From contig JAITWC010000075.1 of the NCBI GenBank assembly GCA_031285485.1, forward strand, positions 1 through 9,222: a stretch of DNA of 9,222 nt, read 5' to 3'. The position numbers and the translations under genes were made by a program. This document shows, one piece after another, positions 1-5,993 of this stretch. Each line of letters opens with the position of its first letter. Position 1 is the stretch's first letter. The DNA comes from Alistipes sp. (GTDB lineage Bacteria > Bacteroidota > Bacteroidia > Bacteroidales > Rikenellaceae). Below the pieces are notes generated by a model that worked only from the letters and a program-made list of their open reading frames with translations, had not been told where the DNA came from and made no database searches.

Positions 1-302
1 CGCTCACCGTTGCGCTCGACATAACCGTCACCGACGAACTGCGCCGCGAAGGCACCGCCCGCGAACTCGTCAACCGAATCCAAAACCTGCGCAAGGAGAG
101 CGGCCTCGAAGTTGTCGACAAGATCGCCGTCCGGATCGAATCGCTGCCGTTCGTCACGGAGAGTGTCGAAACTCAACGCGATTACATCGCCTCGCAGGTG
201 CTGGCCCTCAGCGTGGAGACGGAGCCCGAGCCGACCGGACAATTCCCACAAACGGTGGAGATCGACGAGACGCAGGTGCGCATCGCCATCACGAAACTTT
301 AA
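1..302 (+). CDS. ileS: Isoleucyl-tRNA synthetase, C-terminal end (partial)
   Basis: This is the last 99 codons of a gene that begins outside the window; the first complete codon is at position 3 and the stop is TAA at 300-302. The enzyme charges tRNA-Ile with isoleucine in the cytoplasm. The visible part reads VTDELRREGTARELVNRIQN followed by LRKESGLEV, the conserved C-terminal region of the long, eukaryote-like IleS found in Bacteroidota. It ends without the four-cysteine zinc finger that closes the E. coli-type enzyme. The catalytic HIGH and KMSKS motifs lie upstream and cannot be checked. A DksA-like gene follows on the same strand after 71 bases, an order common in Bacteroidota. The family call rests on this C-terminal signature alone, but it is distinctive. 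Confidence 0.9.
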   Translation, partial: LTVALDITVTDELRREGTARELVNRIQNLRKESGLEVVDKIAVRIESLPFVTESVETQRDYIASQVLALSVETEPEPTGQFPQTVEIDETQVRIAITKL

Positions 303-319
303 CCATGTTTGTGGAAATA

Positions 320-351
320 TTTGGCCGTCTCAAATATTGTGTTTAATTTTA
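320..351 (+). promoter_or_regulatory. Candidate Bacteroidota promoter for the dksA-like/truA/galK transcript
   Basis: TTTG at 320-323 is followed after 20 bases by TAATTTTA at 344-351, which matches seven of eight positions of the Bacteroidota -7 element TAnnTTTG. The spacing is that of the primary sigma factor of the phylum. Transcription would start near 356-358, leaving about 17 bases before the ATG at 374. The gap is markedly AT-rich compared with the genes on either side. Readthrough from ileS is equally possible, since no terminator is seen after it. Confidence 0.4.
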
Positions 352-373
352 TACGAAAAAAATTGCGATAACT

Positions 374-748
374 ATGGCTGAAACAGAAAAAACAAGGTAT
401 TCGGACGAAGAACTCGCCGAATTCAAGCAGATAATTCTTGACAAGCTCGACAAGGCGAAAACCGACTACGAACTCTTGCGTTCGACCATCACCCACTCTG
501 CAGACAACGACACCGAGGACACCTCGCCCACATTCAAAGTGTTGGAGGAGGGCGCCGCTACCCTCTCAAAAGAGGAGTCGGGACGTTTGGCCCAACGGCA
601 GTTGAAATTCATACAGCACCTCGAAGCCGCCCTCGTGCGCATCGAGAACAAGACCTACGGAATCTGCCGCGAGACGGGGAAACTGATCCCCAAGGAGCGA
701 CTGCGAATAGTGCCCCACGCCACGCTCTGCATAGAGGCGAAACAATAA
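374..748 (+). CDS. TraR/DksA-family regulator with reduced zinc finger
   Basis: The 124-residue protein belongs to the DksA/TraR family, whose members bind in the secondary channel of RNA polymerase and, with ppGpp in proteobacteria, adjust transcription of stable RNA and biosynthetic genes. Residues 9-95 are charged and predicted helical (the coiled-coil region), followed by the family signature YGICRETGKLIPKERLRIVP at 95-114. The usual C-x2-C-x17-C-x2-C finger keeps only the first cysteine of each pair (C98 and C119); the partners are T101 and A122. A normal four-cysteine zinc site is therefore absent. As I recall, this reduction is common among Bacteroidota homologues. The ATG start follows an AT-rich stretch with no Shine-Dalgarno, normal for the phylum. 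The TAA stop directly abuts the truA ATG, which implies translational coupling. Whether it acts like true DksA is not known from sequence. Confidence 0.88.
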   Translation: MAETEKTRYSDEELAEFKQIILDKLDKAKTDYELLRSTITHSADNDTEDTSPTFKVLEEGAATLSKEESGRLAQRQLKFIQHLEAALVRIENKTYGICRETGKLIPKERLRIVPHATLCIEAKQ

Positions 749-1492
749 ATGCGTTATTTTCTCGAACTGTCATACAATGGAGCTGCCTATCGCGGCTGGC
801 AGCGACAACCCGATGCACCCACGGTACAACAGACGATCGAGGAGACGCTTTCGACGCTGTTGGGCGAAACGACGGAGGTGACCGGCGCCGGACGCACCGA
901 CACGGGGGTTCACGCGGCTTTTTATGTGGCTCATTTCGACACGGCGCGGGAGATTGCCGACGCGGCAGACTTTCTGTACCACGCCAACTCGATCCTGCCG
1001 CCCGACATTGCTCTGCGGGGCCTGCGGCGCGTGGCCGACGACGCACATGCACGATACGACGCCCGTGCGAGGGAGTACACCTATTATGTAGTGCCGTTCA
1101 AAGACCCTTTCCGCGCCGGCACAGCGTGGCAGTACACGGTGCCGCTCGACGTGGAGGTTATGAACCGCGCCGCCGCCTACCTGACCGAGGTCGACGACTT
1201 CACGACTTTCGCCAAGTTGGGCGGGGGCAACAAAACGAACATCTGCCGCGTCACGACGGCACGGTGGCTTAGGTTTGAGGATGGCACGTTGGAGTTTACG
1301 ATACGCGCCGACCGTTTCCTGCGCAACATGGTGCGCGCGATAGTCGGTACGCTCGTGGACGTGGGGCGCGGAAAGATTACACCGGAGCGGTTCGCAGCCG
1401 CGGTCGACGCCCGCGACCTGAGCCGTGCAAGCGGCGGGGCACCGGCCCACGGGCTGTTTTTGACCGACATAGAATACCGACAATCAAACTAA
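749..1492 (+). CDS. truA: tRNA pseudouridine(38-40) synthase TruA
   Basis: The 247-residue enzyme isomerises uridines 38, 39 and 40 in the anticodon stem-loop of many tRNAs to pseudouridine; it acts as a cytoplasmic dimer without cofactor. The catalytic motif GAGRTDTGVHA lies at 47-57, with the nucleophile D51. The N-terminal strand LELSYNGAAYRGWQRQ (5-20) is the first TruA half-domain. The tyrosine segment EYTYYVV near 108-114 and the C-terminal RFLRNMVRAIVGTLVDVGRG and APAHGLFL motifs complete the family pattern. The length is close to the usual 245-270 residues, so the gene is intact. It starts on the base after the dksA-like stop codon and is followed by galK after 23 bases, so the three are probably co-transcribed. 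Confidence 0.97.
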   Translation: MRYFLELSYNGAAYRGWQRQPDAPTVQQTIEETLSTLLGETTEVTGAGRTDTGVHAAFYVAHFDTAREIADAADFLYHANSILPPDIALRGLRRVADDAHARYDARAREYTYYVVPFKDPFRAGTAWQYTVPLDVEVMNRAAAYLTEVDDFTTFAKLGGGNKTNICRVTTARWLRFEDGTLEFTIRADRFLRNMVRAIVGTLVDVGRGKITPERFAAAVDARDLSRASGGAPAHGLFLTDIEYRQSN

Positions 1493-1515
1493 AACTTAAA
1501 ACCCTACACTGAATT

Positions 1516-2670
1516 ATGATCGACAAGGTAAAAAAGGAATTCGCAAAGCGTTTCGGCCCCGGAGCCGCGCTCTACACATCGCCGGGCAGGGTCAACCTGA
1601 TAGGCGAACACACCGACTACAACATGGGATTCGTGCTTCCGGGCGCGGTCGACAAAGGCATCTACGCCGCGATAAAACCCGCCTCGGGGGGCGTGTCGCA
1701 CCTCTACTCGGTGGACTACGACAGCGAGGTGTCGGTCGATCTGGCCGGCGACGTGCTGCCCAAACCGCAGTGGGCCAAGTATATCTACGGCGTTGCGCAG
1801 GAGATGGCGAAACGCGGCAGGAAAGTGCCCGCCATAGACGCCACATTCGGCGGCAACGTGCCTCTCGGGGCGGGAATGTCGTCGTCGGCGGCTCTGGAGA
1901 GCACCTTCGCTTTCGCTTTCAACGACATGTTCGGCCTCGGTTTCACGCTCGCCGAGCTGGCTGTGATCGGCCAGATGACCGAACACAACTACGTCGGAGT
2001 GAAGTGCGGCATCATGGATCAGTTCATCTCGCTGCACGGCCGCGCGGGTCATGTGCTGAAGCTCGACTGCCGCGACCTCAGTTTCGAATACAAGCCGTTC
2101 GACCCCGCCGCCGCGGGTTATCGGGTGGTGCTGGTCGACTCGATGGTGAAACATAACCTGTCGGGCGGTGAGTACAACGAGCGGCGCGAACAGTGCGAGG
2201 CCGGGGTGTCCATCATCGCCGCCCACAATCCGGAAGTGAAGAGCCTGCGCGATACCGACCCGGCCACGCTCGACAAGTACCGCGGCGAGATGCCCGGGAT
2301 GGTTTATCGGCGGTGTTTGTATGTGGTGGAGGAGATCGGGCGGCTGTTGGACGGCTGCGACGATCTCGACGCCGGGCGTTACGACGCGTTCGGGGCGAAG
2401 ATGTTCGCAACGCACGACGGCCTGTCGGGGCTGTACAACGTCTCGACCCCCGAACTCGACTTCATTGTCGACGCGGCCAGGGCCTGCGACGGCGTTGTGG
2501 GTGCGCGTCTGATGGGCGGTGGTTTCGGCGGCTGCGTGATCCATCTGATGAGGGAGTCCGTGGCCGACGCCTACCTCGCCGACCTTCAGGTGAAGTTCAA
2601 CGCGCGCTTCGGCCTCACGCCCCGCGTTATCGGAGCCGTGATAAGCGACGGCGCCAGAAGACTCGAATAA
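1516..2670 (+). CDS. galK: Galactokinase
   Basis: The 384-residue GHMP-family kinase phosphorylates alpha-D-galactose to galactose 1-phosphate with ATP, the first committed step of the Leloir pathway, in the cytoplasm. The galactokinase signature GRVNLIGEHTDY is at 24-35, including the catalytic-site arginine R25. The ATP-binding loop PLGAGMSSSAALE is at 116-128. GVKCGIMDQF at 161-170 supplies the catalytic aspartate D168, and the third GHMP motif MGGGFGG is at 333-339. The length matches the family and all motifs are intact. No galT, galE, mutarotase or sugar transporter lies nearby, so it is an orphan galK in a housekeeping transcript behind truA rather than in a gal operon. A strong hairpin at 2703-2730 follows it. 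GHMP relatives such as arabinokinase or N-acetylgalactosamine kinase are less likely, given the full galactokinase signature. Confidence 0.96.
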   Translation: MIDKVKKEFAKRFGPGAALYTSPGRVNLIGEHTDYNMGFVLPGAVDKGIYAAIKPASGGVSHLYSVDYDSEVSVDLAGDVLPKPQWAKYIYGVAQEMAKRGRKVPAIDATFGGNVPLGAGMSSSAALESTFAFAFNDMFGLGFTLAELAVIGQMTEHNYVGVKCGIMDQFISLHGRAGHVLKLDCRDLSFEYKPFDPAAAGYRVVLVDSMVKHNLSGGEYNERREQCEAGVSIIAAHNPEVKSLRDTDPATLDKYRGEMPGMVYRRCLYVVEEIGRLLDGCDDLDAGRYDAFGAKMFATHDGLSGLYNVSTPELDFIVDAARACDGVVGARLMGGGFGGCVIHLMRESVADAYLADLQVKFNARFGLTPRVIGAVISDGARRLE

Positions 2671-2702
2671 CGGACAGCCTTTGTTCCCGTGACGGCTGTT
2701 AT

Positions 2703-2730
2703 GGCGGCGCACCGTGTGTGGTGCGCCGCC
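2703..2730 (+). terminator. Strong hairpin after galK, probable terminator
   Basis: GGCGGCGCACC (2703-2713) pairs perfectly with GGTGCGCCGCC (2720-2730) around a six-base loop, GTGTGT. The following bases CGTTGTTTGT are T-rich but not a clean U-tract. A weaker 6-bp stem, ACAGCC (2674-2679) with GGCTGT (2694-2699), lies just before it. The position 33 bases after the galK stop, between convergent genes, fits a terminator that could work on both strands. Confidence 0.6.
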
Positions 2731-2741
2731 CGTTGTTTGTA

Positions 2742-2884
2742 CGTCGTTGCCGAACGACGGAACGAAAAACCTCTCCGCAGTCGCGTCGCTCCGAGCGCCG
2801 GGGCAAAAAACCTCTTCGCGGTCGTGTCGCTCCGAGCGCCGCGACAAAAAAGGTCTTGGAACCCCCGTCGCTCGGCAACGACGG
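2742..2884. repeat. Repeat block: 41-bp tandem repeat between two related palindromes
   Basis: This block fills much of the 318-base gene-free gap between galK and ssb. It opens with a perfect 7-bp stem and tetraloop (CGTCGTT GCCG AACGACG, 2742-2759). Two tandem copies follow at 2765-2804 and 2806-2845, with a period of 41 bases and 35 of 40 positions identical. Each starts with an A-run and ends in GTCGCTCCGAGCGCCG. A decayed third copy starts at 2846 with six A. The block closes with CCGTCGCTCGGCAACGACGG (2865-2884), whose reverse complement is nearly the opening palindrome. Three in-frame readings cross the block, but their composition is repeat-driven and they look spurious. It resembles a REP/BIME-like or MITE-like intergenic element. 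No transposase is present. Confidence 0.7.
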
Positions 2885-2896
2885 AGCCAAACACAA

Positions 2897-2927
2897 CGCC
2901 GCGTACCCCTCGACGGGAGACGCGGCG
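2897..2927 (-). terminator. Hairpin downstream of ssb, possible terminator
   Basis: CGCCGCGT (2897-2904) pairs perfectly with ACGCGGCG (2920-2927); the loop can form a further short CCC/GGG stem. Read on the minus strand, the hairpin is followed by TTGTGTTTGG, a T-rich stretch, and it lies about 60 bases after the ssb stop. It is a plausible end for the lpxK-pnp-ssb transcript. The T-tract is interrupted, so efficiency is uncertain. Confidence 0.45.
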
Positions 2928-2988
2928 GGTAAAACGTTAAGAATACAACTCTCCGCGCGGGGGCGCAGTCTTCACAGGTGTCCGCTTT

Positions 2989-3516
2989 TTAAAACGGCAG
3001 ATCGTCGGGATCGTCGACCGGGAGCCGGTCGGGAGCGGCGACGGCACCGGACGCTCCGGCCCCCGGTACCATGCCCGCCGAGGCAGATGCCCCCGGGTAG
3101 CCATGAACACCCGGGCCGCCCGAAGCGGCCCCATAGCTCGACATGGGCGGCTGGCTGTACCCCTGCGATCCTCCGCCCGAGCCCTCGGGACGGCGGCCCA
3201 GCAGTTTCATGTCGTTGGCGACTATCTCGACGCCGTACCTCTTCACACCCTCCTTGTCCGTCCACTCGTTCGACCTCAGCGGCCCCTCGACATAGATCTG
3301 CGACCCCTTGCGGACATACTTGTCGGCCACGTCGGCCAGTCCCCTCCACATCACCACGGTGTGCCATTCGGTGTGTTCCTTTGTCTCCTGGCTCTGGCGG
3401 TTGAATATGCGTTCGGTGGTTGCGAGCCTCACCCGTGCCACCTTCGTTCCCGTTTCGAGAGTGCGGATCTCGGGGTCGGCCCCGACGTTTCCCACTAAAA
3501 TTACCTTGTTTATCAT
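2989..3516 (-). CDS. ssb: Single-stranded DNA-binding protein
   Basis: The 175-residue protein coats single-stranded DNA during replication, recombination and repair, normally as a homotetramer, and recruits partners through its C-terminal tip. The OB-fold covers about residues 1-107: it begins MINKVILVGNVGADPEIR, contains the aromatic segment EWHTVVMW (50-57), and continues with KGSQIYVEGPLR (70-81). Residues 108-166 form a flexible linker rich in glycine, serine and alanine. The acidic tip is DDPDDLPF (168-175), equivalent to DDDIPF in E. coli. The gene lies 18 bases after the purine nucleoside phosphorylase stop and is probably the last gene of the lpxK transcript. It looks complete and functional. 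Bacteroidota often carry additional ssb paralogues, so whether this is the essential copy cannot be told from here. Confidence 0.96.
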   Translation of the reverse strand: MINKVILVGNVGADPEIRTLETGTKVARVRLATTERIFNRQSQETKEHTEWHTVVMWRGLADVADKYVRKGSQIYVEGPLRSNEWTDKEGVKRYGVEIVANDMKLLGRRPEGSGGGSQGYSQPPMSSYGAASGGPGVHGYPGASASAGMVPGAGASGAVAAPDRLPVDDPDDLPF

Positions 3517-3534
3517 CTCTTTTCTATTATTGGA

Positions 3535-4356
3535 TTATGTCAGTCTTTCGATTATTTTTACAAACAGTGTGGTCATCCTTTTCTCGGCGGCGGCGCCCTG
3601 TTTCTGCACGTCGGCGTGGTCGCCCGCCTCATCCGACAGGCCAACGTTGGTGATGATCGACGCGCCGAAAACGGGGATGCCCATGTGGCGCGCCGCGATC
3701 ACCTCGGGCGTCGTCGACATGCCCGCCGTGTCGCCGCCGACAGCCCCATAGTAACGATACTCCGCCTGGGTCTCGAAAGTCGGGCCGGTGCCGCCCACAT
3801 ACACCCCGTAGCGCAGTTCGATCCCCTCCTCGGCCGCAACCCGCGCCGCGATCCCACGCAAGCCGGGGTCGTAACATCCGTGCATATCCGGGAACCGCGG
3901 GCCGAGTTCGGCGATATTCGGCCCCACCAGAGGATTGGGAATAAGATTGATATGATCGGTGATGACCATGATGTCGCCCGCGCGGAACGACGGGTTGATC
4001 CCCCCGCTGGCGTTCGACACGAACAGCGTGCGGATCCCCAGAAACTTCATCACCCGCACCGGGAAGACCACCTGCCAGGGCTCCCACCCTTCGTAGTAAT
4101 GGAGCCGCCCCTGCATCGCCACCACGCGGCGGCCACCCAGACGGCCGAAGATCAGCCGGCCGCTGTGTCCCTCCACGGTCGAGACCGGAAAGTCGGGGAT
4201 GTCGCTGTAATTTATAGACGCAGAGATGTCGATGCTTCCGACCAGCCCTCCGAGGCCCGTTCCAAGAATTATCCCTACCTCGGGCTCCTCGAAGGCCCCG
4301 CCGCCCGCCACGCTATCGCGAATAAAAGAAGCTGTTTTTTTGATCCGTTCCAACAT
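3535..4356 (-). CDS. punA: Purine nucleoside phosphorylase, trimeric type
   Basis: The 273-residue enzyme cleaves inosine, guanosine and their deoxy forms with phosphate, giving free base and (deoxy)ribose 1-phosphate for purine salvage. Phosphate-site motifs are GTGLGG (32-37), EGHSG (62-66, H64) and GRLHYYEG (83-90, R84 and H86). NASGGIN is at 115-121. GPTFETQAE (191-199) gives F194 and E195, GMST gives M213 and S214, and ITN ends in N237. The Glu/Asn pair matches E201/N243 of the human trimeric enzyme, which favours 6-oxopurines over adenosine. The ATG start (4354-4356) lies inside the end of lpxK, an overlap of 44 bases. The start is supported because the N-terminal MLERIKKTASFIRDSV is typical of the family and no later methionine would keep residues 1-30. 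ssb follows after 18 bases. Confidence 0.95.
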   Translation of the reverse strand: MLERIKKTASFIRDSVAGGGAFEEPEVGIILGTGLGGLVGSIDISASINYSDIPDFPVSTVEGHSGRLIFGRLGGRRVVAMQGRLHYYEGWEPWQVVFPVRVMKFLGIRTLFVSNASGGINPSFRAGDIMVITDHINLIPNPLVGPNIAELGPRFPDMHGCYDPGLRGIAARVAAEEGIELRYGVYVGGTGPTFETQAEYRYYGAVGGDTAGMSTTPEVIAARHMGIPVFGASIITNVGLSDEAGDHADVQKQGAAAEKRMTTLFVKIIERLT

Positions 4357-5386
4357 CGTATTCCAATTTTTTGAAGAAGTCGTGTTTCGACTCCTCTATG
4401 AAACCCATCTCGCACGGTTGGACGAAGATGCGCGCCCTCACCTCGGGCGGGATCCTGGCGCCGGTGCCCAACTTGACGGCATCCTTCTCGGTGGTGACTA
4501 TCACCGCGTCGCCACCCGCCTCTTCCAACGCCCGCTCCATCCGATGGAGGTCTCTCACCACATAAGGGTGGTGGTCGGGCCACAGCAGTTCGTCATCCAC
4601 GCGATAGCGCGCTCCCAAACCCTCAATGAACGACGCCGGATTACCCAGAGCCGCCATCGCCACCACCTTCGTCCCTGCCTTCAGGCGCCTGTCGCCGGCG
4701 TCGGCCGGAAAAGCCGGATAGGGATCGCCCGCCACGACGCGGGTGAACGACAGGTTTTGGTATGGCAAGAGTTCGAGGTTATTGCGCCTGATGCGGCGGT
4801 CGAGCGGCGTCATTCCGGCCGGACAGCGCGTCAGCACCACGTAGTGGGCACGTCGCATCTGCCGCCTTTGGTCGCGCAGTCGTCCCAGGGGCAACATGTG
4901 GTCTTTGTCGATGGGCTGCGCGTAGTCGGTCATCACGATGTTGAGCTTTGGGGAGAGACGACGATATTGGAATCCGTCGTCCATTATAATGAGATTCACC
5001 TCGGGGTGTTCGCGCCTCATCCGTTCTATGCCCTCCACGCGGTCTTTGCACACCACCACCACGGTGTCGGGGTATCCGGTCTTGATCTGGCGCGGTTCGT
5101 CGCCGCACTTGCGCCACGACATTCCGGGCGTCACCTCAAGATAACCCCGCGTCTTGCGGCCGTAGCCCCGCGAGATCAGGCCCACGTTATATCGCTCCTG
5201 AAAATGCCTGATCAGCGCCTCACACATCGGTGTTTTGCCCGTCCCGCCTACCGTAATGTTGCCCACACACATGACCGGTATGTCGAGCGTGACGCTCTTC
5301 TTGAGACCGGAGTCAAACAGCCAATTCCTTACGGCAATCACTATGCCGTAAATCCATGACAGAGGGGAGAGAAACACTTTAAACAT
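4313..5386 (-). CDS. lpxK: Tetraacyldisaccharide 4'-kinase (lipid A)
   Basis: The 357-residue inner-membrane-associated P-loop kinase phosphorylates the 4' position of tetraacyldisaccharide 1-phosphate to make lipid IVA, the sixth step of the Raetz pathway of lipid A synthesis. Its presence shows a Gram-negative, LPS-making host. Residues 5-25 form the hydrophobic N-terminal helix that anchors LpxK. The Walker A motif VGNITVGGTGKTP is at 41-53, SRGYGRKTRGY at 72-82, DDGFQYRR at 136-143, DHHPY at 271-275 and TTEKDAVKL at 298-306. All are family hallmarks and all are intact. It is the first gene of a probable lpxK-pnp-ssb transcript, with a consensus-like promoter 23 bases upstream of the ATG. 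The last 14 codons and the stop overlap the start of the phosphorylase gene in another frame, which suggests translational coupling. Confidence 0.96.
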   Translation of the reverse strand: MFKVFLSPLSWIYGIVIAVRNWLFDSGLKKSVTLDIPVMCVGNITVGGTGKTPMCEALIRHFQERYNVGLISRGYGRKTRGYLEVTPGMSWRKCGDEPRQIKTGYPDTVVVVCKDRVEGIERMRREHPEVNLIIMDDGFQYRRLSPKLNIVMTDYAQPIDKDHMLPLGRLRDQRRQMRRAHYVVLTRCPAGMTPLDRRIRRNNLELLPYQNLSFTRVVAGDPYPAFPADAGDRRLKAGTKVVAMAALGNPASFIEGLGARYRVDDELLWPDHHPYVVRDLHRMERALEEAGGDAVIVTTEKDAVKLGTGARIPPEVRARIFVQPCEMGFIEESKHDFFKKLEYDVGTDQKNSFFYSR

Positions 5387-5408
5387 GCGGGAAACCAGAC
5401 AAATCCCC

Positions 5409-5443
5409 CAAAGGTAGTCAATAATATTGACAGTAGTTACAAA
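5409..5443 (-). promoter_or_regulatory. lpxK: Candidate promoter of lpxK-pnp-ssb
   Basis: On the minus strand, TTTG (5443-5440) is followed by TACCTTTG (5416-5409), an exact match to the -7 element TAnnTTTG. The spacer is 23 bases, slightly longer than the usual 19-21, so the upstream box is less certain than the downstream one. Transcription would start near 5404-5402, leaving a leader of under 20 bases before the ATG at 5386. An inverted repeat fills part of the spacer. Confidence 0.55.
5417..5431. promoter_or_regulatory. Inverted repeat inside the lpxK promoter spacer
   Basis: GTCAAT (5417-5422) and ATTGAC (5426-5431) form a perfect inverted repeat around AAT, directly next to the -7 box and between the two promoter elements. 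The position is that expected for a repressor operator. The stretch is AT-rich, so a chance palindrome cannot be excluded, and no candidate regulator is encoded nearby. Confidence 0.3.
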
Positions 5444-5464
5444 TAAGGTAATATTTAATCGAGA

Positions 5465-5965
5465 TCAGCTATCTTTTTCTACTCTCGCGGAGATCTTTTT
5501 GCACAAATCGTCGGGATCATCGCTGTTCACCACATAGCGCTGTTCGTAGATATCCTCTATCACAACCAGCCCCTGCCACGAGGTGGCGTAGACCTTCACT
5601 AAGTCCCAACCGCGCACATCGAGCCAATAGCCCGTCCAGCCGAAAAAACCGGGACTCGCGAAAACCGGCATCAGCGGCCTAAGCGAGGCTCTCTCGACAC
5701 GCTCTACTCTGCGGATATGGTGCCATGGAATGTGGGTGATCTCCACCACGCAACGTATCTCCACCGCGTCGCGCGTGAGACGGATGCTGCGAGGCGCCGA
5801 CAACAGAACCAACAGCACCAGAGCCAACACAATGAACAGAAACCACACCGGAAGATACCCGCCGGGGGAAAGCCACCACAGCAAGCCTCCCACCAGCAAG
5901 ATACCTCCCGCCACCGACCAGGTGACGATGCGACAAGTTTTGTCGAGTCTGTATCCGAATCTCAC
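5465..5965 (-). CDS. Small membrane protein with bacterial PH-like domain
   Basis: The 166-residue protein has no assigned function. Two hydrophobic helices lie at about 12-32 and 38-56, separated by a short SPGGY turn, so it is probably an inner-membrane hairpin with the rest on one face. Residues 57-155 resemble bacterial PH domains. PRSIRLTRDAVEI looks like the first strands; ITHIPWHHIRRVERV is the segment after which such domains usually carry a conserved glycine/aromatic loop (here SPGFFGWTGYW, 104-114); YATSWQGLVVIEDIYEQRYV and SDDPDDL close the fold. The start is GTG at 5965-5963; no in-frame ATG lies nearby upstream, though an ATT nine bases earlier is conceivable. It follows the oxidoreductase stop after 28 bases and is probably the last gene of that transcript. 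A role in membrane sensing or scaffolding is only a guess. Confidence 0.75.
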   Translation of the reverse strand: MRFGYRLDKTCRIVTWSVAGGILLVGGLLWWLSPGGYLPVWFLFIVLALVLLVLLSAPRSIRLTRDAVEIRCVVEITHIPWHHIRRVERVERASLRPLMPVFASPGFFGWTGYWLDVRGWDLVKVYATSWQGLVVIEDIYEQRYVVNSDDPDDLCKKISARVEKDS

Positions 5966-5993
5966 ACCCGTAATCTTCGCTTCCCGCTTACGG

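Noticed and set aside
1504..2847. - strand open frame of 447 codons opposite galK, extending into the repeat block
   Set aside because: It is antisense to an intact galactokinase and its N-terminal part is translated repeat sequence.
2193..3404. + strand open frame of 403 codons crossing the galK-ssb gap
   Set aside because: It overlaps galK in another frame, reads through hairpins and repeats, and is dominated by arginine and proline with no domain.
4329..4340. A-AAA-AAC slippery heptamer in the lpxK frame (minus strand), possibly producing an LpxK-phosphorylase fusion
   Set aside because: The phosphorylase frame is offset by +1 from lpxK, and a -1 slip leads into the third frame, not into the phosphorylase. 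No stimulatory structure is evident either.
4226..5359. + strand open frame of 377 codons opposite lpxK
   Set aside because: lpxK on the other strand carries every family motif; the antisense translation has none and is histidine-rich, as expected of a shadow frame.
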